Notes: generated from the letters alone by a model not told the origin. DNA of 64,000 nucleotides from Lachnospiraceae bacterium (GCA_029067085.1 JAIEFE010000015.1:473640-537639); one strand, 5' to 3'; shown: positions 6,922 to 16,491, counted from the first letter of the stretch. A program made the numbers and translations.

Positions 6922-7866
6922 TCAAATATATTTCTCAAGATTTTCTTTGAGCGTAGTGAATTTGAAATCATAAGGATAAAACCCGTTTTGAGGAACAATG
7001 TCCTTCAGATCCTTTTCAGCACTCGTGTTTATCTTCACTACTTCATCAATCGCCAATGCGTCAATAAACCGTACCTGTTTTTCCAAAATGTCTTTTTTGA
7101 CGTTTAAAGACATTTCGAAGCAATTATCATAGCATTCCACCCCACAGACAATCTGAATATCTTCAAACTCAGTTTTACTTTTGAAATAAACACTGTAGGT
7201 ATTTAACGTCACACAATCATTTAGAAGATTTTCTATATCATCTTTTGTTGGAACATATCCCGCTATAATAGTAAAAATATAGGACCGATATTGCTGCAGT
7301 CTATGCATATGAATCTGGGAATATCCTGTATCTTCAACGAAAATGCTTTCTGTTCCGAATAATTCAAGTAAAAATTTCTCATATCTTACAAGAAGTTGAT
7401 CGGATTCATTGGAAGTCTCGACTTTAATTTTGACATACCCAATGAAAACATTACCACTATTAGATTTGCATTGTTTCCAGCAGTCAAGACCCTGCGCTGC
7501 ATCCAAGAAATTTACGGTTTCATCCTCTTCATCCACTTGATCAGAATCCCTCAAAACGATCTCGTAGTGATTCTGCCGCTTTTGAATCTTAAATTCTTTT
7601 GCATTGGCCTTGAAACAAGGGAATTTGTCTGCCTTTTCATCGTTAGTCAAAATGTGACAACAGATTAAGTTATGATCTGCTGTTTTGCCACCTCTTGATA
7701 ACGGAAAAATATGATCAACATTCCAGCCAAAATTACTGTTCCTGTCATTGTAGGCTGCTTTTGCAATCTCACGCCCAGCAAAATCCAGTGCCTTCTGCTT
7801 TTTTCCAAACTGTTGTACCCACAATCGAAGAGCGGTTTCTTTGTTTAGATTCATAAAATTTTTCAT
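6922..7866 (-). CDS. HNH endonuclease-domain protein
   Basis: 314 residues. An HNH nuclease motif occupies residues about 48-75: the WNVDHIFPLSRGG segment with Asp51-His52, then HNLICCH with Asn66 and His71. No CxxC zinc knuckles are seen. The remaining about 220 residues contain no motif I recognise and may bind a partner or substrate. The ATG overlaps the end (ATGA) of a short upstream frame. Similar stand-alone HNH proteins occur in defence and mobile regions, but this one has no obvious partner gene, so its role is open. Confidence 0.8.
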   Translation of the reverse strand: MKNFMNLNKETALRLWVQQFGKKQKALDFAGREIAKAAYNDRNSNFGWNVDHIFPLSRGGKTADHNLICCHILTNDEKADKFPCFKANAKEFKIQKRQNHYEIVLRDSDQVDEEDETVNFLDAAQGLDCWKQCKSNSGNVFIGYVKIKVETSNESDQLLVRYEKFLLELFGTESIFVEDTGYSQIHMHRLQQYRSYIFTIIAGYVPTKDDIENLLNDCVTLNTYSVYFKSKTEFEDIQIVCGVECYDNCFEMSLNVKKDILEKQVRFIDALAIDEVVKINTSAEKDLKDIVPQNGFYPYDFKFTTLKENLEKYI

Positions 7867-8193
7867 GCCTCATACTTCCCTTTCTCATAAAGTGAGAAGT
7901 ATAATTTGTATTTGACCTCCTTATAAAATCTGGCAAATACTCTGATCGGCACATAGGGCAACCTACTGCTGAAACCTCAAAGGGTAATCCTTATAACAGC
8001 TTGACTAAGGATTTGCCAATCATCTTTTTGCGTTTGCAAAAAGGATTAAGATTTGCTTCCTCTAAGTATAATATATTTGTGGAGTTATGGCAATAAAATA
8101 CATTTTTTCAACATTTTATCAGAAGGTAAAGGAACACAACAAAAAGGGCTGCCGCAACAGCCCCTTTGTAAATAATCCGGTTCCCACCTATTC
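7867..8193. other. Leader/intergenic region of the HNH gene
   Basis: 327 bases. On the minus strand a strong AAGGAGG site (about 7915-7922) is not followed by a standard start codon at the right distance. A small hairpin TTCTCA/TGAGAA lies near 7880-7897, and a TTTTTGC-GTTT-GCAAAAA hairpin near 8034-8051. A frame ending GKYEA then TGA overlaps the HNH start, so a short upstream coding sequence is possible but no good start was found. The end holds the terminator of the next operon. Confidence 0.5.
8143..8167 (-). terminator. Terminator of the gltB-gltD-glnA-ANTAR operon
   Basis: AAAGGGCTG / CAGCCCCTTT stem with a six-base loop, followed on the minus strand by TTTTTG. It lies about 30 bases after the last gene of the operon. 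Confidence 0.8.
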
Positions 8194-8742
8194 TCAACTG
8201 TCATAGATCAGCATCAATATCATCTGCGCCGTCTCTACCATATTGGTACCGGAATCCATACTGCTCTTCTGGATATACCGGAACGCTTCCTGCTCCGTCA
8301 TATGATTTCTTTCCATCAGTACCCACTTTGCGTTATTGATATAATTCTGTTCCTGTTCGGTCCGCTTTTTTGGCGGTTTTTTTCTTTTCTTCAGCCGCCT
8401 ATCCAGCTGCGCCAACATCATTTCAACCGTACCGGCCAGATCGCCGGGCTTCACCGGATAGGTCAGCGACATGATGTCATTCGGACAGTTATCCAATTCG
8501 GAAGGGACAGTTAAAAGAAGCATTTCAAAATATTCCGGCAGATAGTTTGCCAACTGCGAATAATGCATATCCGGCAGACGGTAACTGCAGATCACCAATC
8601 CACTGTCCATCTGATGTACATTGGAAAGTACCTTTGATGCCGTCGTACAGAGCGCTGCTGTCTCAAAGCCGTAACGCTCCAGCAAAATTCTGATACGTTT
8701 TGCATCCTCAATTTTGGGAAAAGCGATGATAATACTGCTCAT
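8194..8742 (-). CDS. ANTAR-domain RNA-binding antiterminator
   Basis: 182 residues. The N-terminal part (about 1-115) resembles a response-regulator receiver fold but without a clear phospho-acceptor Asp context (SGLVICSYRLPD). A basic linker KKRKKPPKKR follows, and the C-terminal 55 residues are an ANTAR domain (NNAKWVLMERNHMTEQEAFRYIQ...). ANTAR proteins bind paired hexaloop hairpins in nascent mRNA and block terminators, often in nitrogen metabolism. It is the last gene of the glutamate synthase/glutamine synthetase operon, and matching hairpins are seen in the leaders of gltB and purF, so those are its likely targets. The nitrogen signal is unknown. Confidence 0.88.
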   Translation of the reverse strand: MSSIIIAFPKIEDAKRIRILLERYGFETAALCTTASKVLSNVHQMDSGLVICSYRLPDMHYSQLANYLPEYFEMLLLTVPSELDNCPNDIMSLTYPVKPGDLAGTVEMMLAQLDRRLKKRKKPPKKRTEQEQNYINNAKWVLMERNHMTEQEAFRYIQKSSMDSGTNMVETAQMILMLIYDS

Positions 8743-8755
8743 TCAGCCACCCGTC

Positions 8756-10054
8756 TTACGTTCGATACAGATATTTTTCAATTTCCCACTCGGAAACCTG
8801 AGACATATATTCGTTCCATTCCGCTCGTTTTGATGCAATATAAGTGTTTACGAAATCTCTGCCCAGGGTATTGTTCATAAAATCGTCTTTTTCCATATAA
8901 TCAACCGCTTCCCATAATGTTTCGGGCAGATGATCGATTTCATTTCCAGAACAATTCTCCGCCATGACACCGGGAAAGATTCTTTTCTCTATGCCGTCCA
9001 TGCCTGCGGCTAGACAGACCGCGAGGGTAAGATAAGGATTGGCCGAAGGGTCGGGAAAACGCAGTTCGATGCCGACCGCCTCGCCTCTGTCATAGGCCAC
9101 CCTGATCAGTGCATTCAAATTTTTGGTCGTCCAGATGATATCCCTGGGCGCCTCAAATCCGGAATTCAGCCTTTTATAGGAGTTCACCAACGGATTCGTC
9201 ACGGCGCACATCGCCTTGGCATGATTCATGATACCCTCTATGAACCACCTTGCCTCATCACTGACCTCCCCCTTATGTTTCGAATCGGTAACCACATTCT
9301 GACTGTCTTTGTATAACTGGATCGTTAAGTGCATTCCGGAGCCCGCTACGCCCGGTCTGGGCTTGGGCATGAACGTGGCATGAAGGCCGTGCCTTTTGGC
9401 AATGGAGCGTACCACTGTTTTAAAAGTGACAATACTGTCAGCTGTTTTAAGCGCTTCCGCACAATTAAAATCAATCTCATGCTGTGCCGGCGCCGTCTCA
9501 TGATGGGAGGATTCAATCTCAAATCCCATCTCTTCCAACGTAAGCACCATATCGCGCCTTGCATTCTCTCCAAGGTCCAGCGGACTGATATCCATATATC
9601 CTGCCTTTTCATGCGTCACTGTCGTAGGTATGCCATTCTCATCGGTATGGAACAGGAAAAATTCACACTCTGGATCCACCATGAACTGATACCCTTTTTC
9701 TCCGGCTGCTTCTAATACCCTCTTCAAAATACTTCTGGAATCGGCATCGAATGGCGTCCCGTCTCCCTTACACACGTCGCACAGAAGACGAGCCACCTTT
9801 CCCTGCTGCGGTCTCCAAGGCAGTATGGCAAAGGTGTCCAGATCCGGATGTAAATACATATCCTCCTCTCCCCTGCACGGATCCCCATACAGCAAAGAGC
9901 CGTCGAATTTATACTGGTTATCCATAGCCCGCTCCAGCTGTCCTGCCGTAACGGCCACGTTTTTCAGCGTACCAAACAGATCCGTAAACTGCAGCCGGAT
10001 AAATTCGACGTCCTCCTCCTTCACCAGTTGTAAAATTTCACTCTTATCCCTCAT
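8756..10054 (-). CDS. glnA: Glutamine synthetase, type I
   Basis: 432 residues, the length of the short (alpha) GSI class. It makes glutamine from glutamate, ammonia and ATP. Visible motifs: the beta-grasp start EFIRLQFTDLFG, the metal-site block DPECEFFLFH, the HHETAPAQHEID segment, the ATP-region KPRPGVAGSGMH and the glutamate-side ELRFPDPSANPYL. A GGAGG site precedes the ATG. The gene lies 11 bases after gltD and 13 bases before the ANTAR gene, so ammonium assimilation and its regulator share an mRNA. No adenylylation-type Tyr segment (a beta-class feature) is evident, so feedback control is more likely than adenylylation. Confidence 0.95.
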   Translation of the reverse strand: MRDKSEILQLVKEEDVEFIRLQFTDLFGTLKNVAVTAGQLERAMDNQYKFDGSLLYGDPCRGEEDMYLHPDLDTFAILPWRPQQGKVARLLCDVCKGDGTPFDADSRSILKRVLEAAGEKGYQFMVDPECEFFLFHTDENGIPTTVTHEKAGYMDISPLDLGENARRDMVLTLEEMGFEIESSHHETAPAQHEIDFNCAEALKTADSIVTFKTVVRSIAKRHGLHATFMPKPRPGVAGSGMHLTIQLYKDSQNVVTDSKHKGEVSDEARWFIEGIMNHAKAMCAVTNPLVNSYKRLNSGFEAPRDIIWTTKNLNALIRVAYDRGEAVGIELRFPDPSANPYLTLAVCLAAGMDGIEKRIFPGVMAENCSGNEIDHLPETLWEAVDYMEKDDFMNNTLGRDFVNTYIASKRAEWNEYMSQVSEWEIEKYLYRT

Positions 10055-10065
10055 GAAAAGCCTCC

Positions 10066-11550
10066 TTAAAGGTTTGTATATCCCATCAGCGACTCATCCA
10101 CCGCTTTTGCTGCCTCTCTGCCTTCTGCGATCGCCCAGACAACAAGGGACTGCCCCCTATGCATATCTCCCGCTGTAAAGATATCTTCCGCGCTTGTCTG
10201 ATATTCACCCGGCTTCGTTTCCACATTGGTTCGCGCATTACAGTTTACACCAAAAGTCTCCGCAACATACCCCTCCGCGCCCAGAAAACCTGCTGCGATC
10301 AGAACCAGATCCACAGGGATCTCCTTTTCACTGCCTTCCACGGGAACCATGGAAATCCTTTTTGTTTTCTCATCCTTCTCGGGCTTAAGGCTTACAAGCT
10401 TTGCCGCACAGACATTTCCGTTCTGATCCTTCACAAACTCCGTGACCGTAGTCTGATAGACACGCGGATCCTCACCGAATCTGTCGATTGCTTCCTCCTG
10501 ACCATAATCGGTCTTAAGCACCTTCGGCCACTCCGGCCAGGGATTATCCTCACCTCTCTCCACAGGCGGCTTCGGCATCATTTCCAACTGCACAACGCTT
10601 TCCGCGCCAAGCCTTATCGAGGTTCCCACACAGTCATTTCCTGTGTCGCCGCCTCCTATCACCAGCACCTTCTTTCCTTTCGCAAGCGAATACGGTATCT
10701 CGTTAAAATCACTGTCAAGAAGCGTCCTGGTTACATTTTTTAAGAAGTCAACAGCGAAATAAATGCCTTTCGCATCCCGTCCGGGTACGGCAATATCTCT
10801 GGGATTGGAGGCTCCGCATGCCAATACGATACGGTCATACTTCTCCATGAGCTCCTTCCCTGTAATATCTTTTCCTACATTCACATTGCAGATAAACTCG
10901 ATCCCGTCGGCTTCCATGAGCTTCACTCTTCTGTCGATTACGCTCTTTTCCAGCTTCATGTTTGGTATTCCATAACGCAAAAGTCCGCCCGGCCTGTCAC
11001 TCCTCTCATAAACCGTCACCGAATGTCCCCTGCTGTTTAACTGCTTCGCCGCCGCAAGACCTGCCGGTCCGCTTCCTATGACCGCTACCCTTTTTCCGGT
11101 ACGCACCTTCGGGGGCTCGGATTTTATAAGCCCATGTTCAAAAGCATACTCAATCACAGCCCTTTCGTTCGCCTTCGTGGACACCGGCTCCGCATGCAGA
11201 CCGCAGGTACATGCAGCCTCACATAACGCCGGGCAGACTCTTGACGTAAACTCAGGGAAACAATGGGTTTTGGACAGTCTAACATATGCCTGTTCAAAAT
11301 TGCCGCGATAGACCAGATCATTGATCTCCGGCACCAGATTGTGGAGCGGGCAGCCCGACGCCATACCCGAGATCATGACGCCTGCCTGACAAAACGGCAC
11401 GCCACAGTCCATACAGCGCGCTCCCTGTAACTGCTGCTCCTCTTCCGATAAACTTTCATGAAATTCTTTAAAATCCTTTATTCGCCTGGCCGGATCAATG
11501 ACCTTTCCGTCCTTGCGCTCATATTCTAAAAATCCTGTCGGTTTTCCCAT
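10066..11550 (-). CDS. gltD: Glutamate synthase small subunit (NADPH-dependent)
   Basis: 494 residues. N-terminal Cys-rich part holds the [4Fe-4S] ligands (CMDCGVPFCQAG, then SRVCPALCEAAC), followed by an FAD-binding GSGPAGLAAAKQL around residue 155 and an NADPH-binding GGGDTGNDCVG around 298. It passes electrons from NADPH to the large subunit for the reductive transfer of glutamine amide to 2-oxoglutarate. Length is normal. It sits 25 bases after gltB in the same operon. Confidence 0.95.
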   Translation of the reverse strand: MGKPTGFLEYERKDGKVIDPARRIKDFKEFHESLSEEEQQLQGARCMDCGVPFCQAGVMISGMASGCPLHNLVPEINDLVYRGNFEQAYVRLSKTHCFPEFTSRVCPALCEAACTCGLHAEPVSTKANERAVIEYAFEHGLIKSEPPKVRTGKRVAVIGSGPAGLAAAKQLNSRGHSVTVYERSDRPGGLLRYGIPNMKLEKSVIDRRVKLMEADGIEFICNVNVGKDITGKELMEKYDRIVLACGASNPRDIAVPGRDAKGIYFAVDFLKNVTRTLLDSDFNEIPYSLAKGKKVLVIGGGDTGNDCVGTSIRLGAESVVQLEMMPKPPVERGEDNPWPEWPKVLKTDYGQEEAIDRFGEDPRVYQTTVTEFVKDQNGNVCAAKLVSLKPEKDEKTKRISMVPVEGSEKEIPVDLVLIAAGFLGAEGYVAETFGVNCNARTNVETKPGEYQTSAEDIFTAGDMHRGQSLVVWAIAEGREAAKAVDESLMGYTNL

Positions 11551-11575
11551 GACACTGACCTTATCCCTTTCCGAA

Positions 11576-14500
11576 TCATTCCGTTTTTTCGCCTACGCTC
11601 GCGTAAAAAGCTTCTATCTGCGCTTCTTCTCTGTTCATACCCTGCTCTTCAAACTGGGAGGATAACTGAATCAATTTCTTGTAGTCTCCCGGAATGATCT
11701 TCTTAAATTTCGGCAGATATTCCGCAAAGTTTTCCAGTACCTTCTTTCCTTTTTCGGAGCCGGTGTATGCCACATGAGCCTCGATCATCGCGCGCAGTTC
11801 TTCCTTGTCATATTTGGTTTCCACTTTTTCCGTCAGTACCATCTCTTTATTCAGATTCCGGTACAGGCGGCTGTGTTCATCCAGTACATAGGCTATACCG
11901 CCGCTCATTCCCGCTGCAAAATTCTTGCCGACAGGTCCAAGCACCACGACCCGTCCGCCGGTCATATACTCGCAGCCGTGCTCTCCGACTCCTTCCACAA
12001 CCGCCGTTGCTCCGGAGTTGCGGACACAGAAGCGTTCACCCGCCACACCTGCTATATAGGCCTCTCCGCTTGTCGCACCATAGAGCGCTACATTCCCGAT
12101 GATGATATTTTCTTCCGGAACAAATTTTGCCTTCGCCGGTGCAAAAACCGCAAGCTTTCCGCCGGATAGGCCCTTGCCGAAATAGTCATTGGAATCGCCA
12201 CAGAGAGAAAGCGTCAGCCCTTTCGGCACAAATGCGCCGAAACTCTGTCCTCCCGCGCCTTCACAATGGATCACAATGGTATCGTCATCCAGACCGCCGT
12301 GATGCCGTCTGGTAATCTCCGCTCCGAAAAGCGTACCGAAAGCCCTGTCCGTATTTGTCAGCTTGATATTGCACTCTTTGTGCGTTCCGTCCGTAATCGC
12401 TTTCTGAAGCTCCTTCCCGGCAAGCAGCACGGCTTCGTCCTTCGTGCCTTCCAGCTTAAAATCGTATGCGCAGTCAGGATCGAATACGGAAAGCCTGCGC
12501 TCATATCCGGATACATCATGCAGAATGCGGCTTAAGTCCACTTTCGCTTCCTGCCCGGTCAGATCATCTCTTCTCTTAAGCAGATCCGTGCGTCCCACCA
12601 TCTCGCTGACCGTCCTGATGCCGAGCTTCGCCATATATTCCCGCAGCTGTCTGGCAATGAATCGCATGAAATTCTCTACATATTCCGGCTTTCCGATAAA
12701 GCGTTTTCTCAGCTCCGGATTCTGTGTCGCGACGCCCATAGGACAGGTATCCAGATTGCAGACACGCATCATCACACAGCCGAGCGTCACAAGCGGCGCC
12801 GTTGCAAATCCGAATTCCTCCGCACCGAGAAGCGCCGCAATGGCGACATCACGTCCGCTCATGAGCTTGCCGTCAGTCTCGATGACCACCTGATTCCGCA
12901 GTCCGTTCTGCAATAAGGTCTGATGCGTTTCCGCAAGCCCGAGTTCCCACGGAAGACCCGCATTGTGTATGGAGCTGATCGGCGCTGCGCCGGTCCCTCC
13001 GTCATAGCCGGAGATCAAGACTACCTGTGCACCCGCCTTTGCCACACCGGCAGCAACGGTACCCACGCCGGCTTCGGAAACCAGCTTTACGGAAATACGC
13101 GCATATTTATTTGCATTTTTCAAATCATATATTAACTGTGCCAGATCTTCTATCGAGTAGATATCATGATGCGGCGGCGGCGAGATCAGACTCACGCCCG
13201 GCGTGGAATGACGAGTCTTTGCAATCCACGGGTATACTTTTTGAGCCGGAAGATGCCCTCCTTCACCGGGTTTTGCCCCCTGTGCCATCTTGATCTGGAT
13301 TTCTTTTGCGCTGACCAGATAGCGGCTTGTCACACCGAAACGTCCGCTCGCCACCTGTTTGATCGCCGAACTCCTGTCATTATCCGTTCCCGCAGATTCC
13401 AGACGTTCATTACTCTCTCCGCCTTCACCGCTGTTGGATTTACCGTGCAGTCTGTTCATGGCAATCGCCAGAGCCTCGTGCGCCTCCTCGGAGATAGAGC
13501 CGTAAGACATCGCTCCGGTTTTAAAACGTTTTACAATGGACTCTTCGCTCTCAACCTCCTCGATCGGTATCCCTTGTACCGGATAAGCAAAGTCCATAAG
13601 ACTTCTCAGATATCCTCTGTTCTCTTCATCGATCAGCTTCGTATACTCGACAAACTTATCATAGTTTCCCTCTTTGGTAGACTGCTGCAAGAGATGTATC
13701 GTCTGCGGATTATAGCGGTGCTGTTCTCCCTGACTGCGCATCTTATGCCGCCCTACGGAGGAAAGCGTCAGATCTGTCTGTAAGCCCAGCGGATCAAAAG
13801 CTTTGGAGTGCTGTGCATCCGTCTGCGCCGCAATATCCTCCAACGTGATACCACCCACACGGCTGATCGTTCCCGTAAAGTAGCGATCTATGACATCCTG
13901 TGAAATGCCGATCGCCTCAAAGATCTGACTGCCCTGATACGACTGTATCGTGGATATTCCCATTTTCGATGCGATCTTTACGATACCGCTCAGAATCGCA
14001 TGGTCATAATCATCCATAGCCGCATAATAATCTTTGTTGACCAGCCCCTCTTCCAAGAGCTCTGCTATCGTCGCATGTGCCAGATAGGGATTTACCGCGC
14101 TTGCGCCATATCCGAGCAATGCCGCAAAGTGATGTACTTCGCGGGGCTCGCCTGATTCCAGTACGATGGAAAGTGCCGTACATTTCTTGGTCTTTACCAA
14201 ATGCTTATGAACCGCAGAGACAGCGAGCAGGGACGGGATCGCCACATGGTTCTCGTCCACTCCCCGATCGGAAAGCACCAGAATATTGGCACCTTCCCTG
14301 TATGCCTTATCCACCTCCACAAACAGATGCTCCAACACTCTGTCCATGGGCGTACTCTTATAGAATATGATCGGTACGGTCACAACCTTAAAGCCGGGTT
14401 TTTTGATTGTCTTGATCTTAAGCATATCCAGATCCGTCAGGATCGGGTTATGTATTTTCAAAACCTGGCAGTTTTCCGGTCTCTCTTCTAAAAGATTACC

Positions 14501-16129
14501 GTTCTTCCCCACATATACCGTCGTGGATGTCACGATCTTTTCCCGGATCGCATCAATGGGCGGATTGGTAACCTGCGCAAAAAGCTGCTTAAAATAATTG
14601 AATAAAGGCTGATACTCTTTGGACAGAACCGCAATCGGCGTATCCACTCCCATTGCGCCGATCTCTTCGCTGCCGTTTAGTGCCATGGCACAGATCCCGT
14701 TCCTGCACTCCTCATAGGTATAGCCGAACGCCTTTTGCAGACGCCCTCTTTCCACTCTGTCAAAAGCAGGGATCTTTTCATTCGGGATCTTCAACTCGCT
14801 CAAGGTAACGAGATTTGCATCCAGCCACTCTCCATAAGCCTCTTTCGTCGCATACTGCTCCTTCAGTTCCTCATCGCCCAATACCTGTCCGCTCACGGTA
14901 TCCACCAACAGCATTTTCCCCGGGTGGAGACGCTCTTTTTTCAGGATATGCTCCGCCGGGACTTCCAGCGCTCCCACCTCGGAGGAAAGGATCAGTCTGT
15001 CATCATCCGTGATATAATATCTGGAAGGACGAAGGCCGTTTCTGTCCAGAACGGCGCCCATGACATCCCCGTCCGAAAACAGGATGGATGCCGGACCATC
15101 CCACGGCTCCATCATCGTGGCATAATACTGATAAAAATCTCTTCCTTCCTGAGAGATCGTGTCATTGTGCGTCCAGGGTTCCGGAATCGTGATCATGACC
15201 GCCAACGGCAGCTCCATGCCACTCATCACAAGAAACTCCAGCGTATTGTCAAGCATCGCCGAATCGGAGCCGTTTGTATTGACCACCGGAAGCACCTTGG
15301 TCAGATCATCCGAGGTAAAGCGCGGGGCACACATGGTTTCCTCACGCGCCAGCATCTTATCCGCGTTTCCTTTGATCGTATTGATCTCTCCGTTATGTAC
15401 GATAAAACGATTAGGATGTGCACGCTCCCAGCTCGGATTCGTATTCGTGGAAAAGCGCGAATGCACTATGGCAATGGCAGAATCATAAGCTTCATCCTGC
15501 AGATCCGTAAAAAAGGTCCTGAGCTGCCCTACCAGAAACATACCTTTATAGACGATCGTCCTGCTGGAAAGGGATGCCACATAAGTGTTGTCGTTACTCT
15601 GCTCAAATACACGGCGCACTACATAGAGCTTACGGTCAAAGTCCAGTCCCTTTTCAATTTTCTCCGGTTTCTTGACAAATGCCTGACAGATCACAGGCAT
15701 GCACTCTCTCGCCTTATGCCCTAAAACCTCCGGAGCGATAGGCACATCCCGCCAGCCTAAGAAGGCCATACCCTCTTTCTCGACAATGATCTCAAACATC
15801 TTCTTTGCCTGACTCCGCTTTAATTCGTTCTGCGGCAGGAAGAACATGCCTACGCCGTATTCGCGCTCCTTGCCGATCTCAATCTTGCACGATTTGCAAA
15901 CTTTAGAGAAAAAGCGATGTGACACCTGTGTCAGAATACCGACGCCATCACCGGTCTTTCCCTCAGCATCCTTACCGGCCCGATGTTCCAGATTCTCCAC
16001 GATTTTTAAGGCATCCGCAACGATCTGATGGCTCCTTTTCCCCTTTATATTGACAACCGCTCCGATTCCGCAGTTATCGTGTTCAAATACCGGCTCATAA
16101 AGCCCTTTGCTCCTCTGTTGACACATCAT
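11576..16129 (-). CDS. gltB: Glutamate synthase large subunit
   Basis: 1517 residues, full length. The glutaminase (class II amidotransferase) domain starts at Cys20 after a short propeptide (DNCGIGAVVN); the central domain, the FMN/3Fe-4S synthase domain (GEGGESNERL, KPGEGGHLPAQKV, then the cluster motif CNLDTCPMGVATQ) and the C-terminal beta-helix with Gly repeats (GEGAGGQSFGAF, GVGEHGCEYMTGG) all follow in order. The ribosome site GGAGGG is 13 bases from the first ATG and a second ATG follows at once. First gene of gltB-gltD-glnA-ANTAR; its leader has an ANTAR-type hairpin and terminator. Confidence 0.96.
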   Translation of the reverse strand: MMCQQRSKGLYEPVFEHDNCGIGAVVNIKGKRSHQIVADALKIVENLEHRAGKDAEGKTGDGVGILTQVSHRFFSKVCKSCKIEIGKEREYGVGMFFLPQNELKRSQAKKMFEIIVEKEGMAFLGWRDVPIAPEVLGHKARECMPVICQAFVKKPEKIEKGLDFDRKLYVVRRVFEQSNDNTYVASLSSRTIVYKGMFLVGQLRTFFTDLQDEAYDSAIAIVHSRFSTNTNPSWERAHPNRFIVHNGEINTIKGNADKMLAREETMCAPRFTSDDLTKVLPVVNTNGSDSAMLDNTLEFLVMSGMELPLAVMITIPEPWTHNDTISQEGRDFYQYYATMMEPWDGPASILFSDGDVMGAVLDRNGLRPSRYYITDDDRLILSSEVGALEVPAEHILKKERLHPGKMLLVDTVSGQVLGDEELKEQYATKEAYGEWLDANLVTLSELKIPNEKIPAFDRVERGRLQKAFGYTYEECRNGICAMALNGSEEIGAMGVDTPIAVLSKEYQPLFNYFKQLFAQVTNPPIDAIREKIVTSTTVYVGKNGNLLEERPENCQVLKIHNPILTDLDMLKIKTIKKPGFKVVTVPIIFYKSTPMDRVLEHLFVEVDKAYREGANILVLSDRGVDENHVAIPSLLAVSAVHKHLVKTKKCTALSIVLESGEPREVHHFAALLGYGASAVNPYLAHATIAELLEEGLVNKDYYAAMDDYDHAILSGIVKIASKMGISTIQSYQGSQIFEAIGISQDVIDRYFTGTISRVGGITLEDIAAQTDAQHSKAFDPLGLQTDLTLSSVGRHKMRSQGEQHRYNPQTIHLLQQSTKEGNYDKFVEYTKLIDEENRGYLRSLMDFAYPVQGIPIEEVESEESIVKRFKTGAMSYGSISEEAHEALAIAMNRLHGKSNSGEGGESNERLESAGTDNDRSSAIKQVASGRFGVTSRYLVSAKEIQIKMAQGAKPGEGGHLPAQKVYPWIAKTRHSTPGVSLISPPPHHDIYSIEDLAQLIYDLKNANKYARISVKLVSEAGVGTVAAGVAKAGAQVVLISGYDGGTGAAPISSIHNAGLPWELGLAETHQTLLQNGLRNQVVIETDGKLMSGRDVAIAALLGAEEFGFATAPLVTLGCVMMRVCNLDTCPMGVATQNPELRKRFIGKPEYVENFMRFIARQLREYMAKLGIRTVSEMVGRTDLLKRRDDLTGQEAKVDLSRILHDVSGYERRLSVFDPDCAYDFKLEGTKDEAVLLAGKELQKAITDGTHKECNIKLTNTDRAFGTLFGAEITRRHHGGLDDDTIVIHCEGAGGQSFGAFVPKGLTLSLCGDSNDYFGKGLSGGKLAVFAPAKAKFVPEENIIIGNVALYGATSGEAYIAGVAGERFCVRNSGATAVVEGVGEHGCEYMTGGRVVVLGPVGKNFAAGMSGGIAYVLDEHSRLYRNLNKEMVLTEKVETKYDKEELRAMIEAHVAYTGSEKGKKVLENFAEYLPKFKKIIPGDYKKLIQLSSQFEEQGMNREEAQIEAFYASVGEKTE

Positions 16130-16170
16130 ATCTGTTATATTACCCTCCTTCTAATCGGCATAAAAAAACA

Positions 16171-16201
16171 TCAAAGAAACCCGCTTACGCAGGTTCATTG
16201 A
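16171..16201 (-). terminator. Attenuator terminator in the gltB leader
   Basis: Minus strand: stem AACCTGC/GCGGGTT (16178-16195) with a GTAA loop, then TCTTTGATG and seven Ts (16162-16168). An outer helix TCAA/TTGA (16198-16201 with 16171-16174) can extend it past an internal loop, and that outer helix uses bases of the ANTAR hairpin, so the two structures compete. Confidence 0.75.
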
Positions 16202-16214
16202 CGCCCTTGTCAAT
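16197..16214 (-). promoter_or_regulatory. ANTAR-type hexaloop hairpin in the gltB leader
   Basis: On the transcript, ATTGAC pairs with GTCAAT around the hexaloop AAGGGC, which has A at position 1 and G at position 4, the conserved ANTAR recognition bases. It lies directly upstream of the leader terminator. A second hexaloop, usual for ANTAR sites, was not clearly found upstream. Confidence 0.65.
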
Positions 16215-16247
16215 CTGCTATTCTTACTTCAATTTTTACTGACTTCA

Positions 16248-16276
16248 AGTTTAAACCATGAAACGGTATTTGTAAA
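16248..16276 (-). promoter_or_regulatory. Promoter of the gltB operon
   Basis: Minus strand TTTACA (16271-16276) and TAAACT (16248-16253) with 17-bp spacing. Transcription would begin near 16241 and run through the hexaloop hairpin and the attenuator. Confidence 0.6.
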
Positions 16277-16362
16277 GTCTTTTTGCTCGAATTTTGCTGA
16301 ATTTCCTGTCTGTCAGTAATGTCACAAAAATTATCCGGGTCAAATTTTTTTAAAAAATTTTC

Positions 16363-16391
16363 TTGACAACGCAAAATTAAGCGCGTAAGAT
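16363..16391 (+). promoter_or_regulatory. Promoter of purF-amt
   Basis: TTGACA (16363-16368) and TAAGAT (16386-16391), 17-bp spacer. The predicted start near 16398 puts the hexaloop hairpin at the very 5' end of the mRNA. Confidence 0.75.
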
Positions 16392-16400
16392 ACGAGGCGT

Positions 16401-16416
16401 AAAGCAAAGGCGCTTT
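16401..16416 (+). promoter_or_regulatory. ANTAR-type hexaloop hairpin in the purF leader
   Basis: AAAGC and GCTTT pair around the hexaloop AAAGGC, again with A1 and G4. Its 3' arm is part of the 5' arm of the following terminator, so forming it excludes the terminator. Confidence 0.6.
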
Positions 16417-16443
16417 GGAGGCAATCTCCGAAGCGCCTCTTTT
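16408..16443 (+). terminator. Attenuator terminator in the purF leader
   Basis: A 13-bp stem (16408-16420 with 16426-16438, one G-T) and a five-base loop is followed by CTTTTAT. It stands between promoter and purF, so it must be a regulated (leader) terminator. Confidence 0.8.
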
Positions 16444-16491
16444 ATATGGCGCGATTCGTGCTGCGGCTGATAAAGCGGAAGGATTTGGCCT

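Noticed and set aside
7769..7954. 61-codon frame overlapping the HNH start
   Set aside because: Mostly inside the HNH gene in another frame and without a ribosome site.
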